The notes beneath the pieces are model-generated. The model saw only the letters and a list, made by a program, of their open reading frames with translations, made no database searches and was not told where the DNA came from. A stretch of 64,000 bases of DNA from positions 186,001 through 250,000 of the forward strand of contig NZ_JAVDBT010000003.1 of assembly GCF_030848395.1 (NCBI RefSeq). The letters run 5' to 3'. This document shows positions 46,739 through 56,485 of this stretch, piece by piece. The first letter of the stretch is position 1. Each line of letters starts with the position of its first letter. This DNA is from Pseudogemmobacter lacusdianii. GTDB taxonomy: Bacteria; Pseudomonadota; Alphaproteobacteria; Rhodobacterales; Rhodobacteraceae. Both the position numbers and the translations under genes were made by a program.

Positions 46739-47434
46739 TCAGCCCGCCTCGGGCACCAATGCGGCGAAGCTGGCCTCTTTGGCCAAAAGCACCGCTTGCG
46801 TGCGGCTTTGCACGCCCAATTTGCGCATCGTGGCGGTGACATGGGCTTTGACGGTGGTCTCAGCGATCGACAGTTCCCATGCGATTTGCTTGTTGAGCCG
46901 CCCTTCGCAAATGAGCTGCAGAATCCGCGCTTGTTGCTTCGTCAGCGCGCTGAGGCGTTGGATGGCGTCCTCTTGGCGGCTGACCAGGCCGCAGAGACCG
47001 GGCGGTTGATAGCCCTCGGGGAGCCAAGTTTCGCCAGAGCGCAGGGCTTCAAAGGCGGCGCGAAACACCTCACGCCGGGAATGTTTCGGCACGAAAGCCG
47101 CTGCGCCCGCCGCCATGCAGGCGGTGATGACCCGGTCCTCGGCCATTGAGGAGACCACCACAACCGGCACCCGTGCCGCCGTTTGGCGCAAGCGCAACAG
47201 CCCCTCAAGCCCCTCAACATCCGGCAAATGCAGATCCAGCACGATCACATCGGGGGCAGGCCCCTGCCCCAGCCGCGCCAAAGCGGCATCAAGCCGGTCG
47301 GCCGTGTCAATCCGCGCGATCCCCACCACCGCCTTCAGCGTCATCGCCAAAGCGTCGCAGAACAAAGGATGGTCATCAATGATCAGCGCCAGATCTAGCG
47401 CGACGGGCTGGCTTTGCGGCTGGCCTTCGAACAT
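46739..47434 (-). CDS. LuxR/NarL-type response regulator
   Basis: This 231-residue protein has a receiver domain (LALIIDDHPLFCDAL; phospho-acceptor D67 in VIVLDLHLPDVEG; PVVVVSSM; AFVPKHS with the conserved Lys) and a C-terminal LuxR HTH (LTKQQARILQLICEGRLNKQIAWELSIAETTVKAHV). It is the first gene of the seven-gene run leading into the cox cluster. The ATG at 47434 has GGGGAGG upstream. A near-match to a CtrA half-pair (TTAA-N7-CTAAC) lies at 47456-47471, of doubtful meaning. Confidence 0.9.
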   Translation of the reverse strand: MFEGQPQSQPVALDLALIIDDHPLFCDALAMTLKAVVGIARIDTADRLDAALARLGQGPAPDVIVLDLHLPDVEGLEGLLRLRQTAARVPVVVVSSMAEDRVITACMAAGAAAFVPKHSRREVFRAAFEALRSGETWLPEGYQPPGLCGLVSRQEDAIQRLSALTKQQARILQLICEGRLNKQIAWELSIAETTVKAHVTATMRKLGVQSRTQAVLLAKEASFAALVPEAG

Positions 47435-47605
47435 CACGCGCGGCCTCCCCTCCGCTTAAAGAAAGGCTAACACCGGCGCGGCGCTGTCGCTATAGCGCAA
47501 AAGTCCAACTTCCGCCGATGCTTTGGGCAAGGCTTGCCCCAAGGCTTGCTCGTGCCGCGCGCGCGCCCTATCCCTTGGCAAAATGCCAAGATCCAAAGGC
47601 CTCTG

Positions 47606-48061
47606 ATGCTTCTCAACCGCCGCTTTCTTCTTCTCGCCCCCTTGGCTCTGGCCGCTTGTGGCGCAGGCAAAAGTGACCCCGCCCCTAAGGGCCTGCATAG
47701 GGGCGAGACGCCGGAAATGCGGGCCTTGATCCGCAAATATGCCAAAATACACGATATTCCGGAAAGCCTGCTGCATCGGGTGATCCAGCGCGAAAGCGGT
47801 TATAATGCGGGGGCGCGCAATGGCCCCTATTACGGGCTGATGCAGATCATGCCGCAAACCGCCCATACGATGGGGTATCGCGGCGCGCCCGAGGGGCTCT
47901 TGGACGCCGAGACCAACCTGCAATATGCTGGCAAATATCTGCGCGGTGCCTGGCTGGTGTCGCGTGGCAGCGAAGAGCGCGCGGTCAGCTGGTATGCCAA
48001 GGGCTATTATTACGAGGCTAAGCGCTTGGGCCTGTTGAAAGAAACCGGGCTGCGCAGCTGA
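47606..48061 (+). CDS. Lipoprotein lytic transglycosylase (SLT domain)
   Basis: This 151-residue protein starts with a lipoprotein signal peptide ending in the lipobox LAAC (C18). A lysozyme-like SLT domain follows with the catalytic E63 in IQRESGYNAGARNG and GLMQIMPQTA. It should cut the glycan strands of peptidoglycan at the membrane face. The ATG at 47606 is chosen because the lipoprotein signal starts there. The next gene starts within its stop codon (TGATG), so the two are coupled. Confidence 0.88.
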   Translation: MLLNRRFLLLAPLALAACGAGKSDPAPKGLHRGETPEMRALIRKYAKIHDIPESLLHRVIQRESGYNAGARNGPYYGLMQIMPQTAHTMGYRGAPEGLLDAETNLQYAGKYLRGAWLVSRGSEERAVSWYAKGYYYEAKRLGLLKETGLRS

Positions 48062-48993
48062 TGGGCAAAGATGACGCCCAGATCTGCGTCATCGCCAACC
48101 CCGCCTCGGGGACCGTTGCGCGCAACCCAGACGCTTTGACCCGCGCGATGGAGGTGTTCGGCACGGCCGCCGAGCTGCGCCCCTTCAAGGGCGATCCGGC
48201 CAAAACCGCCGAAGCCGCCGCGCGCGAAGGGTTCAAGATCATCGTCGCCGCGGGCGGCGATGGCACGGTGGCCGGGGTGGCCCATGCTTTGGCAGGGACG
48301 GATGCCGCCTTGGCCGTCTTGCCCTTGGGCACGTTCAATTATTTCGCGCGCGGCCTTGCCATGCCCGAAGACCCTGCTTTGGCCGCCGCGGCCATCCTTC
48401 AGGGCGCGCCACATCCGATTAAAGTCGGCACGCTGAATGGCCGCGTCTTTCTCAATAATGTGGCGATTGGGCTTTACCCGGCGATCCTAGAGGAACGCGA
48501 GGCGGCCTATGCCCGCTGGGGCCGATCGCGGCTTTTGGCGCATTTGGCGTCCTTGCGCACGATTTTGCGGTTTCAAAAGCCGCACCGAATGCGGCTTAAG
48601 CTCGACGACACCGAGCAGCTGATCCGCACGCCGATGCTTTTCGTGGCGCGCTCGGCCTATCAGTTGGACCAGTTTGGGCTGAATGGCGGCGAGGCGATCT
48701 CGGACGACCGTTTTGCCTTGTTCTTGGCGCCACAGCAAACCCGGCTTGGGTTCTTGCGGTTGGCGCTGCGGCTGATCTCCAAACGGGTGGATCATGGGCG
48801 CGATGTGATGGTGGCAACGCCCGCACGGATCGAGGTGCAGATTCCAAGGCGGCGGCGGATCTCGGTCGCCTTGGACGGCGAGCAGTTGACCATGCAACTG
48901 CCCTTGGAGATCGCCCTTGCACCCGACCGTTTGCAGGTGATTTTGCCACCGCAAAAGGCAGGACAGATGGGCGGCTCTGAGGCGGCTGTATGA
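48061..48993 (+). CDS. Diacylglycerol/lipid kinase-family protein
   Basis: This 310-residue protein has the DAGK catalytic domain: CVIANPASGTV at the N-terminus, VAAGGDGTVAGVAHAL (GGDGT nucleotide loop, about residues 64-68), AVLPLGTFNYFARGL, and a beta-sandwich C-terminal half. Members phosphorylate diacylglycerol, sphingoid bases or other lipids. The substrate is not fixed. It lies between the transglycosylase (1-bp overlap) and the metallophosphoesterase (4-bp overlap), a tight three-gene operon. Confidence 0.87.
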   Translation: MGKDDAQICVIANPASGTVARNPDALTRAMEVFGTAAELRPFKGDPAKTAEAAAREGFKIIVAAGGDGTVAGVAHALAGTDAALAVLPLGTFNYFARGLAMPEDPALAAAAILQGAPHPIKVGTLNGRVFLNNVAIGLYPAILEEREAAYARWGRSRLLAHLASLRTILRFQKPHRMRLKLDDTEQLIRTPMLFVARSAYQLDQFGLNGGEAISDDRFALFLAPQQTRLGFLRLALRLISKRVDHGRDVMVATPARIEVQIPRRRRISVALDGEQLTMQLPLEIALAPDRLQVILPPQKAGQMGGSEAAV

Positions 48994-49781
48994 CCCGGAT
49001 CCTGCATCTCTCGGATCTGCATTTCGGCACTTTGGAGCCGGGGATTGAGGGCAAGGCCTTGGCCCTTGCCAAGCACCTTAGGCCCGATGCCACGGTGATT
49101 TCAGGCGATATGACACAACGCGCAAGGGCCGAGCAATTCCGACAAGCCCAAGCCTTCGCCGCCAAGCTGCCCCAGCCCGTTCTGGCGGTTCCCGGCAATC
49201 ACGACGCGCCGCTTTACAATCTTTTCCAACGGCTTACCGCGCCCTATGCCGGTTTTGCCCGCACCTTCGGGGCCGAGTTGGAGCCGTGTTTGCATATCCC
49301 CGGAGCGGTTTTGCAAGGGGTGAACACCGCCGATCCCTACGCTTGGAAACGGGGCCGGCTGCGCACTGGCTCGCTTGCTCGGATGCAGCAAAATTTCGCC
49401 GCCGCCCCGGCGGAGTATTGGCGCGTCGCGGTGCTGCATCACGCCCCCGTTCCCGCCGCCGACAACACCCCCGCCGATATCGCCGATGCCCCGCGCGCTT
49501 TGCGCGATCTGGGGCAAACCGGCGCGCAGATCGTGCTGTCCGGCCATACCCATATGCCGCATTGGGGCATGGCCGAGACCGCACAGGGCATGCTTTTCGT
49601 GCAAGTCGGCACCGCGATCTCCACCCGCCGCAAGACCGAGGCCAATGACATTGGCCTGCTGGAATTGGACCCTTGGGGCGTCACCTTGCGGACATGGCTG
49701 GCCCTGCCCGGTCAAGACTTCCGCGAAGGCCCGCAGGCGCGGTTTCGCTATGAGGGGCAGCATTGGGTGAAAGAGGGGTAA
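48990..49781 (+). CDS. Calcineurin-like metallophosphoesterase
   Basis: This 263-residue phosphoesterase has the complete metal-binding series: ILHLSDLHFG (DxH), VISGDMTQ (GD), VPGNHDAP (GNHD), AVLHHAPVP (H) and LSGHTHMP (GHxH). It belongs to the cAMP phosphodiesterase (CpdA)/Icc-like or UDP-2,3-diacylglucosamine-like group. Given the neighbours, a lipid-linked substrate is possible but not shown. The ATG overlaps the previous stop (ATGA). Confidence 0.87.
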   Translation: MTRILHLSDLHFGTLEPGIEGKALALAKHLRPDATVISGDMTQRARAEQFRQAQAFAAKLPQPVLAVPGNHDAPLYNLFQRLTAPYAGFARTFGAELEPCLHIPGAVLQGVNTADPYAWKRGRLRTGSLARMQQNFAAAPAEYWRVAVLHHAPVPAADNTPADIADAPRALRDLGQTGAQIVLSGHTHMPHWGMAETAQGMLFVQVGTAISTRRKTEANDIGLLELDPWGVTLRTWLALPGQDFREGPQARFRYEGQHWVKEG

Positions 49782-49787
49782 ACGACC

Positions 49788-51850
<2,063 letters not shown>

Positions 51851-52243
51851 TTAGCGCGCGGGGCTGGCCAGCCCTGAAAGGATCGGACAATCGGGTCGTG
51901 CATCGCCGCAACAAGCGCCGACCAGATCGCTCAGCACCCTCTGCATCGCCCGCAATTCGCTTAACTTCGCAGCGATCTGCTCAAGATGCCGCTCGGCCAA
52001 GGCTTTCACATCGGCACTCGCCCGCGCTTTGTCTTCGTAAAGCGCCAGCAAGGCGCGGCAATCCTCAATCGAGAAGCCAAGCCCGCGCGCACGACCGATG
52101 AAGGCAAGCTTGTGCAGATCGGTCTCGCGAAAATGCCGGTAGCCATTGGCGCCGCGCTGCGGATGGATGAGGCCGATCTCCTCATAATATCGGATGGTTT
52201 TGGCCGGCAGCCCAGCCCGCGCGCCCACCTCTGAGATGTTCAT
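51851..52243 (-). CDS. cueR: Copper-responsive MerR-family regulator CueR
   Basis: CueR senses cytosolic Cu(I) and activates copper export genes by unwinding a 19-bp-spaced promoter. The 130-residue protein has the MerR HTH ([26 protein letters not shown]), the dimer helix, and the metal loop [13 protein letters not shown], with C111 and C119 in the CueR CX7C spacing. Its ATG overlaps the copA stop by 4 bp, so it is made from the copA transcript. Confidence 0.92.
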   Translation of the reverse strand: MNISEVGARAGLPAKTIRYYEEIGLIHPQRGANGYRHFRETDLHKLAFIGRARGLGFSIEDCRALLALYEDKARASADVKALAERHLEQIAAKLSELRAMQRVLSDLVGACCGDARPDCPILSGLASPAR

Positions 52244-54663
52244 GACAGACCTCCTTCACGGCCAAACCGCCGCAATCGCAACGCATTGCCTAAGACAAAG
52301 ACCGAAGACAAAGCCATCGCCCCCGCCCCGAGCATTGGCGACAGCTGCGGCCCGCCAAAGGGCACCAAAGCCCCCGCCGCAACCGGGATCAGCGCGATGT
52401 TATAGCCAAAGGCCCAAGCCAGATTTTGCCGGATGTTGCGCATCACTGCCCGGCTCAGCCGCACCGCCGCCGCCACCGCGCGCGGATCGCCGCGCATCAA
52501 GACCACCTCACCGGCCTCGATCGCCACATCGGTGCCACCGCCCATCGCAATGCCAACATCCGAGGCCGCAAGCGCCGGGGCATCATTGATGCCGTCCCCC
52601 ACAAAGGCGCCGCCGTTTTGCTGCAATATCTGCAGCTTACCTGCGGGCAAAACCTCACCATGCACCTCATCAATGCCAAGCTGCCGCGCCACTTTTTGCG
52701 CTGCTGCCCGGCTGTCGCCCGAGACGAGTGCCGTGCGCAGTCCCATATCATGGAGTGCCGCAATCGCCTCGGCTGCGCCCGGTTTCAGCGGGTCTGCCGT
52801 CAGAATCAGCCCCGACACCACACCCTCCCGCGCAACGTAGAGCAAGCTCTCTCCTCGCTCGGCCGCTTCCTGCGCCAGAAGCGCCAGATCCGCTGGGATG
52901 TTCTCAAACATCCGCGCGGCACCAACGGCGACCTCTGCCCCCTCGATCTGCGCCAAAGCGCCGTACCCCGGGCGGGCCGTGAAGCCTTCTGCGATGGGCA
53001 GATTATGGCCCTTCGCGGCCTCAAGAACAGCGGCGGCCAAGGGATGCTCGCTGCCCGCCTCGACCGCGGCGGCCATCGGCAGCACCCAATCGGGGCCATG
53101 CACGGCAACGACTTGCGGGCGGCCCATGGTCAACGTGCCGGTTTTGTCAAAGCTGACGCTCCGGATATCTGAGAGCTGCTGCAAGGCATCGCCGCGGCGG
53201 AACAGCACGCCCATCTCAGCCGCGCGGCCGGTGCCGACAAGGATCGAGACCGGCACCGCCAGCCCCATAGCGCAAGGGCAAGCGATGATCAGCACCGCCA
53301 CTGCCGCCACCATGGAGCGCGCGATATCGCCAGTAAGTGCCAGCCAAATCAACGCGGTAAAGAGGGCCACCGCCATAACGGCAGGCACGAACCACAGGGT
53401 CACCCGGTCGACCAAAGCCTGCACCGGCAGCTTGGCGCCTTGCGCCTCTTCCACCATCGCAACAATTCGGGCCAGCGTGGTCTCGGCCCCGACCGCCGTC
53501 ACCTGCACCACCAAAGCGCCAGTGCCATTGACGGTGCCTGCGGTGACCTTATCGCCGGGGCCTTTGGCTTGCGGCACAGGCTCCCCCGTCAGCATCGCCT
53601 CATCCACCGCCGAGCGGCCACTGATGACCGTGCCATCCACAGGCACCCGCTCACCGGGGCGCAAAGCGATGCGCTGGCCGGGGGTGAGGCTGGCCACCGC
53701 CACCTCCTCGCCGCTCTCAAGCCGGGCAAACCGCGGCTGGAGGCCGATCAGCTTAGCGATTGCCGCCCCGGCCCGGCCCCGCGCCCGCGCCTCTAAAGCG
53801 CGGCCCAGAAGGATCAAGGTGATGATGACGGCAGCCGCCTCGAACCAAACCGCGCGGTTCTCAGCCGGGATCAACGCGGGCGCAATGAGCACCAGCGTGG
53901 AAAAGCCCCAAGCGCTGAGCGTGCCAAGCGCCACCAAAGCATTCATCTCAGGCGCGCCGCGCAGCAAGGCGGGGATGCCTTTGGTGAAAAACCGCCGCCC
54001 GGGCAGCGCCAAAACCAGCGTGGCGAGCAGGAATTGTGCAAGCCAGAGCGGGGTTTGGCCGATGCTGGCATAAAGCCAATGGTGAAAAGCCGGGATCAAA
54101 TGCCCCGTCATCTCGGTCAGGAAGATCGGCAGCGTCAAAGCGGCGGCAAGGGTGAAATCGCGCCAAAGCTGGCGCTCTTCATTGCCCGCCCTGTTATCGG
54201 AGCCAACCGGCGCCGCTTCGGGCGCGACAGCCGAAGCCGCAAAGCCCGCCGCAGTCACGACCTTCGCCAAAGCCTGCGGATCAAGCCGCTCCCAGCCGCT
54301 GACCTCAACCCGGCGGGTTGCCAGATTGGCCCGCGCCGTGGCGACGCCGGGTTGCGCTTGCAAGACCCGCTCCACCCGCCCGGTGCAAGAGGCGCAACTC
54401 ATGCCCTCGACGTTCAGATTTAGCGTTTCGGTCTGGCTGGGATAACCCGCATCCGCCAGCACCTGCGCCATCTGGGCACGCGTGGCGGGGGCGGTGAAAG
54501 CAACCTCGACCCGGCCAGTGGAGAAATTGGCCGCAGCGGCGCGCACGCCGTCAAGCGCGGTCAACGCCCGCTCGACCCGGCCCACGCAAGAGGCGCAGCT
54601 CATGCCCTCCAGCGCGAAGCGTGCGGTCTGCAGGTCGGGGGCGGACGTGAGGGGGCGCGACAT
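52240..54663 (-). CDS. copA: Cu(I)-translocating P1B-type ATPase
   Basis: CopA exports Cu(I) across the inner membrane. The 807-residue protein has two N-terminal heavy-metal domains ([10 protein letters not shown] near residue 19 and [10 protein letters not shown] near residue 88) and eight membrane segments. It has the transport motif [10 protein letters not shown], the phosphorylation site [11 protein letters not shown], the SEHPLA nucleotide-binding motif, and [11 protein letters not shown]. The set is complete for a P1B-1 pump. It is preceded by a CueR-type promoter and followed by cueR. AAGGAG is placed just before the ATG. Confidence 0.96.
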   Translation of the reverse strand: MSRPLTSAPDLQTARFALEGMSCASCVGRVERALTALDGVRAAAANFSTGRVEVAFTAPATRAQMAQVLADAGYPSQTETLNLNVEGMSCASCTGRVERVLQAQPGVATARANLATRRVEVSGWERLDPQALAKVVTAAGFAASAVAPEAAPVGSDNRAGNEERQLWRDFTLAAALTLPIFLTEMTGHLIPAFHHWLYASIGQTPLWLAQFLLATLVLALPGRRFFTKGIPALLRGAPEMNALVALGTLSAWGFSTLVLIAPALIPAENRAVWFEAAAVIITLILLGRALEARARGRAGAAIAKLIGLQPRFARLESGEEVAVASLTPGQRIALRPGERVPVDGTVISGRSAVDEAMLTGEPVPQAKGPGDKVTAGTVNGTGALVVQVTAVGAETTLARIVAMVEEAQGAKLPVQALVDRVTLWFVPAVMAVALFTALIWLALTGDIARSMVAAVAVLIIACPCAMGLAVPVSILVGTGRAAEMGVLFRRGDALQQLSDIRSVSFDKTGTLTMGRPQVVAVHGPDWVLPMAAAVEAGSEHPLAAAVLEAAKGHNLPIAEGFTARPGYGALAQIEGAEVAVGAARMFENIPADLALLAQEAAERGESLLYVAREGVVSGLILTADPLKPGAAEAIAALHDMGLRTALVSGDSRAAAQKVARQLGIDEVHGEVLPAGKLQILQQNGGAFVGDGINDAPALAASDVGIAMGGGTDVAIEAGEVVLMRGDPRAVAAAVRLSRAVMRNIRQNLAWAFGYNIALIPVAAGALVPFGGPQLSPMLGAGAMALSSVFVLGNALRLRRFGREGGLS

Positions 54664-54685
54664 GTTTGATCTCCTTGCCCAAAGC

Positions 54686-54716
54686 CAGATAAGGCTTCCA
54701 GTGACGGGAAGGTCAA
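54686..54716 (-). promoter_or_regulatory. CueR-dependent promoter of copA
   Basis: On the minus strand, TTGACC (-35, 54716-54711) and TATCTG (-10, 54691-54686) are separated by 19 bp. A dyad with CTTCC/GGAAG arms (54695-54711) lies in and at the edge of that spacer. This over-long spacer with a central dyad is the hallmark of MerR-family activators. It lies about 23-53 bp upstream of the copA ATG. Confidence 0.85.
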
Positions 54717-54805
54717 GCCCGCCGCGCGATATTTCTGCGCGCCCGCAGCCCCTCTTGACCTTTGCCGCGATCAGGCGCCGATATGGCCCGACAAGGAGAG
54801 ATCAC

Positions 54806-54997
54806 ATGACCACATTTTCGGTGCCAGAAATGAGCTGCGGCCATTGCAAAGCCAGCGTTGAGGCGGCTTTGGCCCCCATCAGCGCGACGGTGCGGGTGGA
54901 TCTGGAGCAGCGCCGCGTGACCACAGAAGGTGCAGAAGCGGCGGCCGTGATCTCGGCGCTGGCGGCGATTGGTTTTCCGGCGCAACCGCTTGGCTGA
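54806..54997 (+). CDS. Copper chaperone, HMA-domain (CopZ-like)
   Basis: This 63-residue single heavy-metal-associated domain has the metal motif EMSCGHCKAS (C11, C14) and the family pattern up to AIGFPAQPL. It should hand Cu(I) to CopA. AAGGAG lies 7 nt before the ATG. It is divergent from copA, with 142 bp between starts that contain the CueR promoter for copA; its own promoter is not clear. Confidence 0.88.
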   Translation: MTTFSVPEMSCGHCKASVEAALAPISATVRVDLEQRRVTTEGAEAAAVISALAAIGFPAQPLG

Positions 54998-55410
54998 AGG
55001 GATTTCACCCCGATGCTGGGACATTTAACTGTTGGGAAATAAATGTGCCAAAGCTGTGACTTATGTCGCACATGTGAAAGAAGAGCCGCATCAAGGCCAC
55101 CGATCCACCCTTGCTGCGGCCCCACCTTCGGCGCAAAGAGGCCTGCAATGACATCAGAGCCGAAGGCAGAGCAGTCAAATGGCCACAGCATCGCAACAGC
55201 AAGGTGACCTCCCGTCGCCCGCACAAGCCCCGCAACAGCAAGGCAGCATGCCCAAACCCACGGGCAAGCCGGTGTTCAAGGACTGGGCCTCGATCTAAGG
55301 CGCCCCCATTTCTCATTTTGGATGTGCAGAACCCGCTCGGGCCTGCGGTCTTGCGGCAGCAGCCGAGTGCGTTAGGCTAAGGCCCTGCCCGTCTAGCGCC
55401 CTGGTTCTCT
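54998..55410. other. 413-bp gap with one small candidate ORF
   Basis: Apart from the 39-codon candidate at 55179, I see no gene, tRNA or clear terminator in this stretch. A CAGCAAGG direct repeat at about 55196 and 55236 falls inside the candidate ORF. Confidence 0.4.
55179..55298 (+). CDS. Candidate 39-residue small protein
   Basis: ATG at 55179 opens a frame to TAA at 55298. The product is Gln/Pro-rich (ASQQQGDLPSPAQAPQQQG), then ends in a Lys/Trp segment KPVFKDWASI. The composition and the sharply defined C-terminus look protein-like. A purine-rich GAAGGCAGAG lies upstream but is too far for an ideal ribosome-binding site. I do not recognise the family. Confidence 0.4.
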   Translation: MATASQQQGDLPSPAQAPQQQGSMPKPTGKPVFKDWASI

Positions 55411-55770
55411 ATGCCCAGCGATATGCCCACTGATCCCCCCGATCCGATCTCGGCCATCCGCAATCTTGGCCCCGCCTCTGAGGCCAATTTTGCCAAGGCA
55501 GGCATCCATACCGCCAGCGCCTTGCGGGCTTTGGGCGCGGATGAGGCCTATGCGCGCCTGCTTGCCTCGGGCACAGCGCCGCATTTCATCAGCTATTACG
55601 TCTTGGTCATGGCGCTGCAAGGTCGGCCTTGGAATGACGCCAAAGGCGCCGAGAAATTGGCTCTGCGCGCAAAATTTGACGCGATCAAAGCGGCAATGGG
55701 GCCAAAAGATAAGGGCCGCTCCGATCTGGAAGCGGCCCTTTCTATGATTGGCGTGGTGGAGCGGCGCTGA
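55411..55770 (+). CDS. TfoX/Sxy C-terminal-domain protein
   Basis: This 119-residue protein matches the TfoX C-terminal helical domain (ISAIRNLGPASEANFAKAGIHTASALRALGADEAYARLL, residues about 13-51, then ALQGRPWND). Only the C-terminal domain of TfoX/Sxy is present, as in many Alphaproteobacteria. A helix-hairpin-helix-like role in nucleic acid binding is likely, but the function is unknown. Its last 60 bases contain the ndk terminator. Confidence 0.82.
   Translation: MPSDMPTDPPDPISAIRNLGPASEANFAKAGIHTASALRALGADEAYARLLASGTAPHFISYYVLVMALQGRPWNDAKGAEKLALRAKFDAIKAAMGPKDKGRSDLEAALSMIGVVERR
55711..55740 (-). terminator. Probable ndk terminator embedded in the TfoX-like gene
   Basis: Perfect 10-bp arms AAGGGCCGCT and AGCGGCCCTT with a 10-nt loop lie 54 bp past the ndk stop on the minus strand. 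They are followed there by a T-rich tail (ATCTTTT). The sequence also codes for the C-terminus of the convergent TfoX-like protein. Confidence 0.6.
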
Positions 55771-55793
55771 GGCCGCCCGACCTTAAAGGGCGA

Positions 55794-56216
55794 TCAGCCC
55801 ACCAGCTCGAGGCCGGAGAAGAAGAAGGCGATCTCACGGGCGGCAGCAGCTTCGCTGTCCGAACCATGGGCCGAGTTTTCGCCTTTGGACAGAGCGAATT
55901 CTTTACGGATGGTGCCTTCAGCGGCTTGAGCCGGGTCGGTTGCGCCCATGACTTCGCGGTTTTTCGCGATGGCGCCTTCGCCTTCCAGAACTTGCAGAAC
56001 CACCGGCTCGGAGATCATGAAAGCGACGAGCTCGCCGAAGAAGGGGCGCTCTTTGTGCTCAGCATAGAACTCGCCAGCTTGGGCAGCGGTCAGTTGCACG
56101 CGCTTGGAAGCGACGACGCGCAGGCCGGCTTCTTCAAACTTGGCAACGATCTTGCCGGTCAGGTTGCGCTTGGTGGCGTCTGGTTTGATGATCGAAAGGG
56201 TCCGTTCGATGGCCAT
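55794..56216 (-). CDS. ndk: Nucleoside diphosphate kinase
   Basis: Ndk transfers phosphate from ATP to other NDPs through a His. The 140-residue protein starts [18 protein letters not shown] and ends with the active-site region [19 protein letters not shown], where the His is the phospho-acceptor. The Lys and Arg contacts ([24 protein letters not shown]) are intact. Length is typical. It is a single gene that converges on the TfoX-like gene. Confidence 0.97.
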   Translation of the reverse strand: MAIERTLSIIKPDATKRNLTGKIVAKFEEAGLRVVASKRVQLTAAQAGEFYAEHKERPFFGELVAFMISEPVVLQVLEGEGAIAKNREVMGATDPAQAAEGTIRKEFALSKGENSAHGSDSEAAAAREIAFFFSGLELVG

Positions 56217-56394
56217 CTGAGGCTCTCCATATCAGGGGCCAGTCAAAGGCCCAATTGCATGGCGGGCTGCTAGCACGGGGCGCGGATAAAGAAAAGTGTT
56301 CCGAAAGGCGGCGCAGGCGTCTTTCGATGACAGTTTCTTAAATCGGGACTTTGAATGGGAGCTCTGCCGCCGCCGCGCGTGCCGCGCGCCTCCC

Positions 56395-56418
56395 CCGGGA
56401 TATTTAGGGTTCTGAAAG
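56395..56418 (+). repeat. Dispersed intergenic motif, degenerate copy D
   Basis: CCCGGGATATTTAGGGTTCTGAAAG resembles the other copies (GGAGTATTT-N4-CAAGATGAAA) at most positions and is likewise preceded by very GC-rich sequence. It lies about 68 bp upstream of the ABC-F start. Confidence 0.4.
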
Positions 56419-56485
56419 AGGGGAATGGCGCTTTGAGGCGCTGCGGGGCGTTGACCTTGGCGCGCGCCTGCGGCAAGGCGTGGCC

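Noticed and set aside
47456-47471. CtrA site upstream of the LuxR-type regulator
   Set aside because: The second half is CTAAC instead of TTAAC and it lies within about 22-37 bp of the ATG. Too weak to claim.
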